64,000 bases of DNA from Seminavis robusta (taxonomy: Eukaryota; Bacillariophyta; Bacillariophyceae; Naviculales; Naviculaceae): positions 1-64,000 of the forward strand of contig CAICTM010000013.1 in NCBI GenBank assembly GCA_903772945.1. The letters run 5' to 3'. Shown here one piece after another: positions 1-10,035 of this stretch. A program made the translations under genes and the position numbers. The first letter of the stretch is position 1. Each line of letters begins with the position of its first letter. The notes below the pieces were generated by a model. It saw only the letters and a program-made list of their open reading frames with translations, did no database searches and was not told the origin of the DNA.

Positions 1-2484
1 GGAAGAGGAGGATAATCATCAAATGTCTATTACCTCGCGCCACCATAACCTTCCAAAAAATGTCGACAAAGTACGAAAATATCAGACGTATCTTCTAACT
101 ATAATTCACAAGCCGGAGCTGTCAGTAGACATATGTAGTTTAGAACTAAAAAATCAGTAGGCTTTTGAGGTCGGAAGCTTTCTGTTATCGCTAAATCCGA
201 CAAATCCGACATTTAGCGAGAGTAACAGCATTAAGTCTTTTAGGTCATTTTCGTTAAATCTCTGCAACTCGGAAACTTAAAGCTCGCCAAATGTCGGATT
301 TAGAATTTATGACATTTGGCGATGTCGTACATGCGACATGTCGTAATGCGAGAGACATGTTACGAATAGAATAGCTTACGACATTTACGACATTTACGAC
401 ATTTACGACATTCTACGACATAGATTCGAATTTACGACATTTTCGACATTTACGACATTTGCGACACGGGATTCCGAAATCCTACTTTATGGTGAGTGTT
501 CAAGGCTGCTGTGCACCTCGAATGTGACATCGCTATGACCCGACAAGCAAGTGCAAATAATTGCTTGCTTTAGCTCTTGCTTTAAAGTTCTCAAAAAATG
601 AATGGGTTGAAGAGCTGTGAAGCTGTGAAGCAACAAGAAACATTAATTATTTATTTATTTATTATTCGTTATTATTTTGAATGACGCAACAGTTCGCCGA
701 CTTCAATTCTTATTGCGTGGAGGGGCCTGCACTATAAGAAACATATCGGAAGCGGTTCATGATGGTCAAACTGCAAGAGAGCGAAGGCATGGGTTTTAAG
801 AAAGAGAAGGGGAGCCTCCACTGTTCTTTGAAGAGCACCGGATCCGCGGAGGGTCACCAAAACAAATACTCCACATAATAAGAAAATGCCGAACAATCGA
901 GCTACAAACGTAATTGGTGAGTAGTTGAAGCTGTAGTTGATCACTACACACTACTAGATCTTAGAGTACTGGGTAGGTGATTATGATGATCTATCTTTGC
1001 ATAGCTCTTTGCATCTAGTAGCTCATCTATTAATAGTCTATCTATCTCCTCTCCACAACATGTGGCCAGCAGCGTCACCTACCCGTCTGACGTCTGACAA
1101 TCTTCTTTTGCTTTCACCAGCAGGTGGAGCTCGAAAAGCTTTATTGTTGGTAAGTCAAGTTCCAGTCATGCACTTCCCTTCCTTGCTTCTTCAATATTCT
1201 CTTGGCCTTTTCAAACCAGTACACCCATTCCACCTGACCCCAAAGCCGAAAGCCCACACAATCACACAATGTTACAGATACCAGCTCAGATACCAATACA
1301 GACACACACAAGAACAGCTGTCAAGATTTAAACCATTTTCGAGAGTTGAGAGTCTGCCTCTTGTGCGTTGTTTCGGGAAGTTTTGCCACCAAAGTGCTTC
1401 GCACTTAGATCGCCAAACAACCAAACAGCCTAGTACCAGGAGCTCCACCAAGTAACATCCTACAAGCGACACAGTGTTTGATGATGACCAAAACGAGTTC
1501 ATAGTTGAATGAGAAACCACCCAGTATTGTTCTGCCGTTCTGATATATATGAAGGGACAAGCAAAAAACTAATTGGATCTCTCCTCGCTTTCAGGATTCT
1601 TTTCTTTGGTGTCTACTATTCATAGCTTGTCTACCACTGTGGCCAGTGGCCAGACAGCATTATTCTTTTTTAGAACTTGAAAGTTTGTAAGCAAAACAGT
1701 CATTCAATTGCCATCCTTCAAGTGCCTATGTCACCGCCGCTCCGATGCTCTTATGGCCATTGCGAGGTTCAACTGTTCCTTCTTTCTGGCTGGTCGGCTA
1801 GCTATATACTGTGGGTCGCCCAAGCCATCTTGCCATCTACCGAAGCCTAATACTTGCCTTCGTACTGCTACCAGTGCTATAAATCCAGCGATCAGTGAGT
1901 TGGGCAAGTGAACTGCACCTCAGAAGGAGGGGAGGGGGAATTCGTCCTTGGAAAGAAATCAATTAAAAAAAGGAAAGAATCTTCAACTTTGCCTTCTTCG
2001 ATTCTTCTTCTTAATTAAGAAACAAAAGGCTGGGATTCTCATGGCTACTTCAACACTCTTCAACAGTGTTCTTCTTACAACACAGAATACTTAAAAGCCA
2101 CTCTGAGTATTTAATGCAAATGTGTGAGGTGGCTGAGCAATATATACCGGTGGCAAGCCAGAAGCTAGCTATTAATACCTGAACAGCTCCTGACCTCTAT
2201 TTAGCAGCCACAAGTAGTGAATTAATTTAAAGCAGAGATCTCCTCACTATTCTACAGCTTTCCCACGACGCACGACCCATCTTCCCCTCCCCGACAGAGG
2301 AAACAGGAAGGCAGATAAGTAGCTAACGCGGGCAAGCACACCAGCCTTCGGTTTTGGCAAAAGCAATCAGACTTCGGACTTGTTTGTGATCTTTCCATAG
2401 TTCCATCAGCGTCGAAGAGCACACAGTAATTGAACAGATTGACCTCAATAAAACCACAAACAAATCACATCCGCCATCAAAGCA
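1..2484. other. Gene-poor, repeat-bearing left end
   Basis: No convincing coding sequence is visible in this stretch. Small open frames on both strands lack recognisable domains and look like chance frames. The first 480 bases are dense in GACAT words and are listed separately as a repeat. The rest is AT-rich, with short simple repeats such as TTATTTATTTATT near 650. It may hold upstream regulatory DNA for the gene that begins at 2485, but no specific site can be supported. Confidence 0.5.
377..477. repeat. TACGACATT short tandem repeat
   Basis: Four head-to-tail copies of the nine-base unit TACGACATT begin at 377. They are followed by four or five diverged copies, separated by a few bases, ending with a GCGACAC variant. 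Related GACATTT and GACATGT words extend left to about 150, so the whole area looks like a decayed minisatellite. No coding frame runs through it. Function is unknown. Confidence 0.75.
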
Positions 2485-2928
2485 ATGTGTCCGAAGATGA
2501 TGATGAACGACCCAGCAAGCGTCAAAGACGGATTCAAAGCCACGGGGCAACGGCCTGCTGGCTTCCCGAGCAGAGTTTCTATGACTCCTCATCAGCCAAG
2601 TCGCGGAGGCAACAGTGGGCAGCCGAACACAGATGCTACGCTGGCGGGGGCTACATCAGGAGCTGCCACGCACGATTTTGTGGTGGGCCTGGGAGAGAGG
2701 CCGGTGAGTGTGATAGAAGTGCTTTGTGGCGAACGGGCGAACCGTCGAGGCCAGGCCTTGGACGTTCCTGCGATCCACTTTGTAATGGATGACCGAGGGA
2801 TGAACAACTTGCCTGGCAACTACCCAACCCTGGTGGAAGTCAGAGGAAACAATTGGCCTCGTGCCAATGGTGAAGCGATGAGACTTGCGGACATTATCGA
2901 CCGCACCCTCGAGGAGCTCGATTTCTAA
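2485..2928 (+). CDS. Hypothetical protein, 147 residues
   Basis: A single open frame of 147 codons starts at an ATG followed by three more Met codons. The first 70 residues are polar and probably disordered. The last 80 are more protein-like, with a V-I-E-V-L-C strand, an A-I-H-F-V-M-D-D segment and a closing amphipathic helix (residues about 131-147). No signal peptide, membrane segment or known domain was recognised. Codon choice resembles neighbouring real genes, and the frame stays open across the ordered half, which is the main reason to accept it. The 3' end lies about 130 bases from the convergent Vms1-like gene. Overlapping frames on both strands make the call moderate. It could be lineage-specific. 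Confidence 0.45.
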   Translation: MCPKMMMNDPASVKDGFKATGQRPAGFPSRVSMTPHQPSRGGNSGQPNTDATLAGATSGAATHDFVVGLGERPVSVIEVLCGERANRRGQALDVPAIHFVMDDRGMNNLPGNYPTLVEVRGNNWPRANGEAMRLADIIDRTLEELDF

Positions 2929-3056
2929 GATGGGGGAGGCTGCATCCAACAAATCAATGTTACATAACCTCTAGAGTACTGCCCGTTATTGAACAACTTT
3001 CAACTTTCCTATCTATCTATGAGTCTTCATCAGTCATCGTTCTGTCTTCACGACAT

Positions 3057-5003
3057 TCAGGAACCCCCAGAGCGCGACATGGCTGCTGCGGCCATGAGCT
3101 CTCGCTTGTGTTTCTGCACGCACTCGGAACTACAGTAGACATAGTCGAGCCTGCTAAACATGTCCTTTCTCTTCCGTCCTTTGACCACCACTTGGCAAAA
3201 GTCACAAGCATTACCACCCGCCGCCTTGGGCTGCAGTCCATCCCGAACACGCTTGGCGTCCTCTTCTTGTTTGCGAGCAACTTCAGCCAGCTCCCGTTGT
3301 CTTTGATCGTGTTCCGCTTGAGCCTTTTCCTCTGCCTTTTTCTGCTTTTGTCGAGCACGCTTCTTGCGTTTCTTTTCGGCCTCTCGATCCTTTTTGGCTT
3401 GAAGATCGTCTACCGTCAATGCTGGCCCTACTTTGGCTTTGGTGTCCCATTTGCAGTAGTCTTCTCCAAGAGTGGCTCTGGCCATGCGGAATGCATCTCG
3501 TATTTTGTCGTGGGATGCCAAAAAGTATGGCGGACGACTGCGGGCATCTACAATGGAGGGGTCGGCGTGGCCCTCTACCAATAGATGGATAACGATGGAA
3601 GCCGCTGTTTCGTTGTCCACAGTGTTTGTTTGCCCTTCGTCTGGCTGCGGCTGCTGCTCAGATTGTCGTTGTATGGATGCAGCCTCGGCTGCGTAGTGGA
3701 GGCAGGTCATGAAATCCGGACCAACGCGGCGGTTGATCATTTGTTCCACAGTCAATGAAGTTTCTTCTTCTTTGTCGGTTGAAGCAACGACCTGCTCTTT
3801 GTCCGCAAGCAGCTCGATGACTCTGGACAAATTGCCCTCGTGACAAGCCTTGTGTAGAGGTGTCAAAGGAAAGATAATTGCTGGCTTTTCTTCAACTGTT
3901 TCTTTTTGTTGCTGTTGCTGTTGCGCGGGCGGCTGCGACACAGTCCCTTCCTCATTGGTCACGGCAGCATCATCCACACGAGTCCACTGTCGCACTTGCA
4001 CAGTCATCATGACTTGATGAGCAATACAGACATTTTCAAAAGAGGGTTTTCCAATGTCCAATGGCAATCGCCTCAGCCTGGAATCCTTCTTTCCAATTCC
4101 CACGTCGGCCTCATCCAAGGCATCAAACAGGTACTTTTTCATTCCCTTGGGACAAGACAGCAGAATGAGTGCACACTTGTCAATGTGTGGTTTCCATTGC
4201 AGCATTGTTTCCGTGATGTCTTGTTGCAAGTTTTCTTCTCCTTGTCGTCGTAGTTGAGCTCCCATGGATTTGGGCCGCCCCTTGGCATCCTGTGTGGATT
4301 GTGCCTTGCCTTGACCCTTGCGCACCGTGTACCGTTGACAGGCTCGATGGACCAGGCATTTGCTTTTGGAAAAGATCCCAGCCGCAAATCGTCCACTTCG
4401 CAGCAATAAGACCAACACATGGTTTTCTTGTGCCGCTTGGCTGAGTGTCAAATACTCTTGACAGGGTGATTTTGGAACATAGTGGCGTTCGGCAATGTCG
4501 CTGTCTTGTCCTTTGGACAGCAGGGCCGTGGGCAACAACACTGCTTCGGCATCGTGGATCGGCATGGCATCACATATCAAGTTTTCTACAAATTTCTTGA
4601 CGGTGAAATTTCGCTGCTGTTCGGTCTGAGTGGGCTTGGCTTTGCTCTTTTTCTTCGGCTTGGGTTGGCTGTTGCTGCTACTGGTATTTGTGGGAGGTGC
4701 CTCTGATTTTGCAGCAGTAGTAGAAGTATCACCGGATTCAGTTTCTCCACTTTTGGCCGTCCCTTCTTCCTCCTCTTCTCCTTCCGAGGATGAAGAAGAC
4801 GACGAGGCCACTCCTGCAGTGTCTGCTTCCTCGTCATCAGAGCTATCCTCCTGTTTTCGTCGACGAGTTGCGTTATCAGCCGCCGCCTTGGCCGAATCCT
4901 CCAGTGCCAGCGCTTGTCTCAGCAAAACCGGACATTGATCCGAATACAAATACAGAGTATCCACCAGACTCCCCACCTTTATTGTATCTTGGCCGTTGTT
5001 CAT
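3057..5003 (-). CDS. VMS1: Vms1/ANKZF1-type peptidyl-tRNA hydrolase of ribosome quality control
   Basis: This 648-residue protein matches the Vms1/ANKZF1 family, which releases stalled nascent chains from 60S-bound tRNA on ribosome-quality-control complexes and works with the AAA ATPase Cdc48/p97. Seen here: an acidic serine-rich segment (about 50-100); a VLRF1 release-factor-like domain (about 195-345) with the family's loop G-K-A-Q-S, where Gln235 corresponds to the catalytic glutamine, followed by G-A-Q-L-R-R; ankyrin-like repeats (about 380-490); a charged coiled coil (530-590); and a C-terminal treble clef with Cys600, Cys603, Cys624 and Cys628. The extreme C terminus (Arg634 to Arg644) fits the VCP-interacting motif R-x5-A-A-x2-R exactly. 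The N-terminal C2H2 finger of yeast and human members is absent. Single exon; start is the first ATG after an upstream stop. Confidence 0.9.
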   Translation of the reverse strand: MNNGQDTIKVGSLVDTLYLYSDQCPVLLRQALALEDSAKAAADNATRRRKQEDSSDDEEADTAGVASSSSSSSEGEEEEEGTAKSGETESGDTSTTAAKSEAPPTNTSSSNSQPKPKKKSKAKPTQTEQQRNFTVKKFVENLICDAMPIHDAEAVLLPTALLSKGQDSDIAERHYVPKSPCQEYLTLSQAAQENHVLVLLLRSGRFAAGIFSKSKCLVHRACQRYTVRKGQGKAQSTQDAKGRPKSMGAQLRRQGEENLQQDITETMLQWKPHIDKCALILLSCPKGMKKYLFDALDEADVGIGKKDSRLRRLPLDIGKPSFENVCIAHQVMMTVQVRQWTRVDDAAVTNEEGTVSQPPAQQQQQQKETVEEKPAIIFPLTPLHKACHEGNLSRVIELLADKEQVVASTDKEEETSLTVEQMINRRVGPDFMTCLHYAAEAASIQRQSEQQPQPDEGQTNTVDNETAASIVIHLLVEGHADPSIVDARSRPPYFLASHDKIRDAFRMARATLGEDYCKWDTKAKVGPALTVDDLQAKKDREAEKKRKKRARQKQKKAEEKAQAEHDQRQRELAEVARKQEEDAKRVRDGLQPKAAGGNACDFCQVVVKGRKRKDMFSRLDYVYCSSECVQKHKRELMAAAAMSRSGGS

Positions 5004-5508
5004 CGTGAGTTCAGGACCAAAGTGCTCTGGTTTTGTGTGGTTGGGAATGATGTGGAGAGGGGAGATGAAACCCGCGTCAGACCCGCAAGATTACTAAAGC
5101 CTGCTAAGCTACAATCAGATTAAAAAGGGAATACGAATTGACGTCACAATCGGGAGCGAAAGTTCTGTCGAGGGTTCGGTATTTCGGGACAGAAGGAGGA
5201 TCCGCTAAATACCGTCCTTCACCGGAAAAACAAGATTTGAATGCTCCGTCCTCTCAGATAATTTTGCTTCCGTGTTGTTGCTTGTTGTTGTTTTCTTTGT
5301 TTCGTGGACGGCAAAAGACCAAAGACTAGCTAGCTAGCTTGAGCATCCTAATACGAGACGTTGAGACAAAAAAGGAATCATAGCACTTGTCAAGTTAGTT
5401 AGTTGTGGGTGGTTCGTTTCGTGCTTGGTCGGGAATCACAATCATCAGTTTGATAATAGTAAAGAAGCGCTCTGATTGGTGTGGAACGTCAGGGAAGGTT
5501 GTTATTGA

Positions 5509-7946
5509 ATGCTGCTTACCAAGTTCAGGCCAACATCCTTATCTTCTTCAAGACTGATTCGCTGCATTCATCAGAGCAACAAGCGGAATCCATCGGGATT
5601 GCCAAGACCATTATATAAGCCACTGCATTATTGCTACCCCTCCAGCATTGGGAAGATTCAAACAATAAATCAGCAGACAAACCCCTCTGTCTTTGCCATC
5701 GAATCGAGAGCATTTTTGAGCACCCAGAAAACGAGCAATACCAAAATAATGGACTCGAGTGAAAAACCTGTGGATCCGGCGACGGAGAATCCCGCCAATG
5801 ATCCTACCGAACCAGCCGATACCACTGCAGCAACAGACACTAGTAACACAGACAAGAATGATACAACTGGTGCAAACAACGAAGAAAGTGTTATTTCCGA
5901 GGAAGAATTGGCCAAGGTGTGTAGCCATTCCATTACTTTCTTCATTCTTCAGAAAGGACGGATGGATTGTACATTCTTTCTTTCATACTTTTATTATTAT
6001 CCCATCATTACTGACTGACCCTTCTTTGTCATTGTTTTGTTTTTTTCTTTTGGACAGGAAAAAGCCATTTTTGATTCTCTCTTTTCCACTCGACGCCCAA
6101 AAGACGGATGGGCTGGTTTGAGTTCTGGCCTCAAGAGTGTCGCCAAGGGCACTGCCGCTGGTGTCGCTTCTCTCATTGCTCAACCCATTGCCGGGGCACA
6201 AGAAAGTGGCATCAAGGGATTTGTCTCCGGTTTAGCCACGGGTGTTGTCACGGCGGTGGCGCTTCCCGTTACCGGTGTCTGCGTAGGAGCCTATCAAGTC
6301 ACCCGGGGAGTTGTCAACTCGGCCGAAGCCATGAAAAACAGCCGACAAGGAATGCTTTGGGACCAAGAAAAGAGAGAATGGTACTACTATGTCCTCGATG
6401 CCGAAATGGAGGAAGTCGAAAAATTGGAATCAGAAATGAACAACAAAACCAATACTGCCAATGGAAACTCGCCACAAGAAGAACGAAATGTCAAGGATCG
6501 AGAATATTACGATTTACTCAATGTGTCCACCAATGCCTCGCAGACGGAAATCAAAAAGGCATATTACAAAGAAGCACGATTGTGCCATCCCGACAAACGA
6601 CCTGATGATCCAGACGCTGCCAAGAAATTTCAGACACTCGGACATGCCTATCAAGTACTCAGCAATGAACAAACCAGAGCTCACTATGATAAACACGGAA
6701 TCATCAATGCCGAATCGGATGTCGCCATGCAGGAAATAGATCCATTTGTCTTTTTTGCCGTCATGTTTGGATCCGAAGCAGTACACCCCTATATTGGAGA
6801 ACTATGGATTGCCAACAAGGCAGACTCGCTCATGAAGGTAAGTGAAACAATTATTATGCAGCAAGCTTATCACCACAATTCGTTCCAGCTCGATGTTGAC
6901 TCAATTTTTTGCCGACCCGCGCGAAGGAACAAGCCGAGATGGAATTTCGCAATCAACAACAACAACTAAATGGAGATGAGAAATTGGATTCCTCTCAAGA
7001 GGCACGCCAAGAGTATGTAAAGAGAACATCTGCTGCGGTAGAAGCCGACAAATTCAAACAACGAAAGAGAGAAGTGAGGTGTGCTTTCAATCTGCGAAAC
7101 AGAGTCGAACCTTTTGTGGATGGAACCCAAGAAGAGGAAGAATTTATTGCGCTTTGTCAAGCGGAAGCGGCAAACATCACAAAGGGTGCATTTGGTGATG
7201 TCTACTGCAGTGCTATTGGTGGTGCCTTGCTCTTGGAAGCGGAAGAATTCATTGGTTATCAGAAATCATTTATGGGTTACGAGGGACATACCGCGAGACT
7301 CAAAAAGAAAGCGAATGCAATCAACAGTGACATGAAATTGGTTGGTGCAGGAATCTCGGCCGCGCGAGCTGGTAGACAAGCCTATCAGGAAGTGGAAAAC
7401 TTTCAAAAAGAGGCAAAAAGTGCCATGGCTGGCAACAAGAATCCAGTGACACCGGGAGCTCCTGATGGTGCTGACGGAGAAGGAGGAGAGTCCAAGGAGA
7501 ACGAAATGGGACTGGATTCCGAAAAAACCAAAGTCGCTGCCGAAAAGATTGAAGCGTCACTCCCGGCATTCCTGGAACTTGCCTGGGCTATCAATGGGCG
7601 CGATATTACACGTACACTCAAACAAGTTTGTCTCAAGTTGTTTTCCGATGCCAGCGTACCCATTGAGGTGAGACTCAAGCGAGCGGAAGGTGTGAGAATG
7701 TTAGGGCATGAATTCCTGGCCATTGGCACTGCCACGGCGCTGACAAAATCCAAGGAAATCGATGCCAAGGAAATCAAAGCACGAGCTGAAGTCGCGGCCA
7801 TGGCAACTTTGGCAAGAGCTCAGGGACAGGAAGTTTCTGAAAAGGACGCGGAGGAGCTGATCAAGCAGTCCAAGATGCAACAAGCAGCTATGCACGAGCA
7901 ACAGCAGGCCGCAGAAACCGAATCACGAGGAGGCACGTCGCCATGA
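5509..7946 (+). CDS. J-domain protein with DnaJ-X-like C terminus, three exons
   Basis: Exons are 5509-5916, 6058-6837 and 6927-7946, joined by GT-AG introns of 141 and 89 bases, both phase 0, giving 735 residues. Order of parts: a basic, Ser/Arg-rich N terminus (1-80) that could be a mitochondrial presequence; an acidic linker; a glycine/alanine-rich segment (about 152-229) with repeated G-x3-G and P-x2-G-A pattern; a J domain (about 284-350) with the HPD motif at 313-315 that stimulates Hsp70 ATPase; then a long charged helical region like the DnaJ-X domain of plant and yeast J-proteins. A second in-frame Met at 5750 would drop the presequence. The last acceptor (GCGAAG before 6927) has a modest pyrimidine tract, so that junction is the least certain. 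Confidence 0.82.
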
Positions 7947-9159
7947 GCATAGTATGCATCTGCTGCATATTATTTTAAAGAGTAGTAGTACATTACCTTT
8001 TGCATAACACCCGTACCCGCGCTCTCACTTTATGAACATTCCAAAGCACCTCCATTTTGCGACTGCATCCACCTCAGTCACGTTTCACTGAGTACTGATA
8101 TAGCAACACCAAAATCCTGCAGCGTGTCTAGTAGGCTTGGAATGATCCATGCTACTTAGCTCTTGAGGGATGCAATGTGTCTGAAGGGTTTGCGTGGGAG
8201 AAGCTAAGAACCCTGCGACTCCTTAACAACTTCTGCCCATGTATAACAATGGCGCTTGCGGCGGTGGCGCCGAAGAAATTGACGACGACGACCAAGACGA
8301 TGACGCCGACGCCCAACGACCTACCGTGGCCCGAAAGACGTTAGGGAAGATTTGGAAAGGAAACTCCTGAAAAGACCATCTGACGTGAGCTTGCCCGAAT
8401 ACAAAAGGAACCATTTCCCAAGCAAAAAGGTCAATGGTGGGAGGTTCATGATGATCAGCACAGACTGACCGTTATCTACCTTGTCCTCAGTGCAGTCATC
8501 AATAGGTTCAATCAACTTGCATGTCGAAAGTGGAGAGAAGAGGCTCTCCATAACAGTGGTCACTATTTGGATGAAGGGAGGTGTTAGCTTCCGGTCTCAA
8601 CTATCATCGCTCTATGTTGGAATGATTGAATCATTCAATGCATGAAATCAGCAGCCAGCGGCCCGCATCTTCCCTTGTGAAGATATGCAAAAAGAGTGCG
8701 GCGTGGTGGAGCCAGGACCTTCATTGTAGCGTTTGTTTAGACAACATCTACCATAGAACAACATAGGAGAATCAGGAAGCGATGTAATGGTATAGCCATC
8801 CAGTTGCCTGCCTGTGTTAATGACCTTTGTTCCCTCACAGACGGGAGTGCACGGTGTGCAACAGACGCTTCACGAGCCAACTGCTTTTGCTTCCCAAAGT
8901 CGAAAAGTAACGTGTCTCGCTCGCTTGGAGGACTTAACTTGAGTCGAGTCGAGTCACTCGAGTCACTCGACCGTCCAGGACATACTAACCCTAACGCTGA
9001 TGTTACTTCGTTACTAAAATTTTTGGGTGGCCTCCAAAACCACAGGCAACAGCCTCTGCAACACCGCTCTCAGCGCCATCGTCTGTGCCTTGGTATCATC
9101 TTGACGTTGTCTTCTGCTGCTTCCACCTTCGCCTCCTTTATCATCGAGACTGTAGCAAG
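7947..9159. other. Intergenic region between J-protein and eS17 genes
   Basis: No confident gene. An AT-rich inverted repeat, AATGATT-G-AATCATT, lies at 8621-8635, and GAGTCGAGTCGAGTCACTCG-type short repeats lie near 8940-8970. A 43-codon acidic frame at 8239-8370 is too short to accept. The last few hundred bases are presumably the eS17 promoter and 5' leader; they are CT-rich just before the start (9108-9140), as is common for ribosomal-protein genes. Confidence 0.5.
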
Positions 9160-9689
9160 ATGGTGAGCATGATTCGCAGCGCTGTTGAAGAGTCCAAGAG
9201 CCTGAAGTGTCTTGCGTTGTCGCAAGAGCTCTCGTTGGGGATTTCTTTGAATGTGCTTTCCTTGTACTGTTGTTCTGACCATGTTTCTTCTCCCGTTACC
9301 CCCAATCATTACTGTAGGGTGTCCGAACCAAGACTATCAAGAAGAGTGCTCGCACTATCGTCGAGAAATATTACACCCGATTGACTTTGGACTTCCACAC
9401 CAACAAGAGGATCATTGATGAGGTTGCCATTCTTCCCAGTAAGCGTGTGCGCAACAAGATTGCTGGATACACAACACACTTGATGCGCCGAATTGCTAAG
9501 GGACCCGTCCGAGGTATTTCCCTGAAACTGCAAGAAGAAGAAAGAGAGCGTCGTTTGGACTTTGTCCCCGAAGTCTCTGCTTTGGAACAGGAAACTATCC
9601 AGATTGATCCTGATACTCGGGACCTGTTGGCCTCTTTGGGATTTGGAGATATTGATGGAGTAGCAGTCAACACTTCACACCGTGATTAG
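9160..9689 (+). CDS. RPS17: Small-subunit ribosomal protein eS17
   Basis: eS17 is a component of the cytosolic 40S ribosomal subunit. Exon 1 is only the start codon (9160-9162). A GTGAGC...TGTAG intron of 155 bases (9163-9317) follows, and exon 2 (9318-9689) encodes the remaining 123 residues, for 124 in total (about 135 is usual). The N terminus reads [10 protein letters not shown], matching the conserved M-G-R-V-R-T-K-T start of the family, and [23 protein letters not shown] is also highly conserved. The joined start is supported because the family motif is only complete after splicing. The C-terminal tail is slightly shorter than in animals. Confidence 0.95.
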
Positions 9690-10035
9690 ATCCACACAAT
9701 CATAACAATAGCACAGAATTAGGAGCAAAGGAAAGTAGTTTCCTCGTGCGGTAGGCAGTTATCTGCTTGTCTTTCATTACGCTGGGTTATGTTCCAGGAG
9801 GTGTTCTTCTACGTACCGGTAACGGTACAGTGGCAGCAGGACAAATAATAGTTCATTCTAACAGTCGCCTAGATCATTATCCCTTTCGCCCCATACATCT
9901 CAAGTTTCTGGAAGAGAGGCCAGGGTTGGGAAGAACGACAGCATGCTACCCACACTGTCTAGATAGTTGGACTACGACAGTCAGGTCTGTCCTACCGTTT
10001 TGCCTTACTCGTCCAGGTTCATCGTGGGATCATGC
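9690..10035. other. Convergent intergenic region
   Basis: This is the 3' region shared by the eS17 gene and the convergent mannosyltransferase gene. It contains a short palindromic stretch (TACCGGTAACGGTA near 9815). No gene is seen. Confidence 0.5.

Noticed and set aside
377-477. Considered as a CRISPR array.
   Set aside because: Units are nine bases without unique spacers; CRISPR arrays do not occur in nuclear eukaryotic DNA.
732-944. Minus-strand frame of 70 codons with a hydrophobic middle.
   Set aside because: No start context, no homologous motif, and it lies in an otherwise gene-free repeat area.
8239-8370. Forward frame of 43 codons, acidic, ending in a basic K-T-L-G-K-I-W-K segment.
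   Set aside because: Too short, no upstream exon with good splice sites, no known domain. Possibly a gene scrap.
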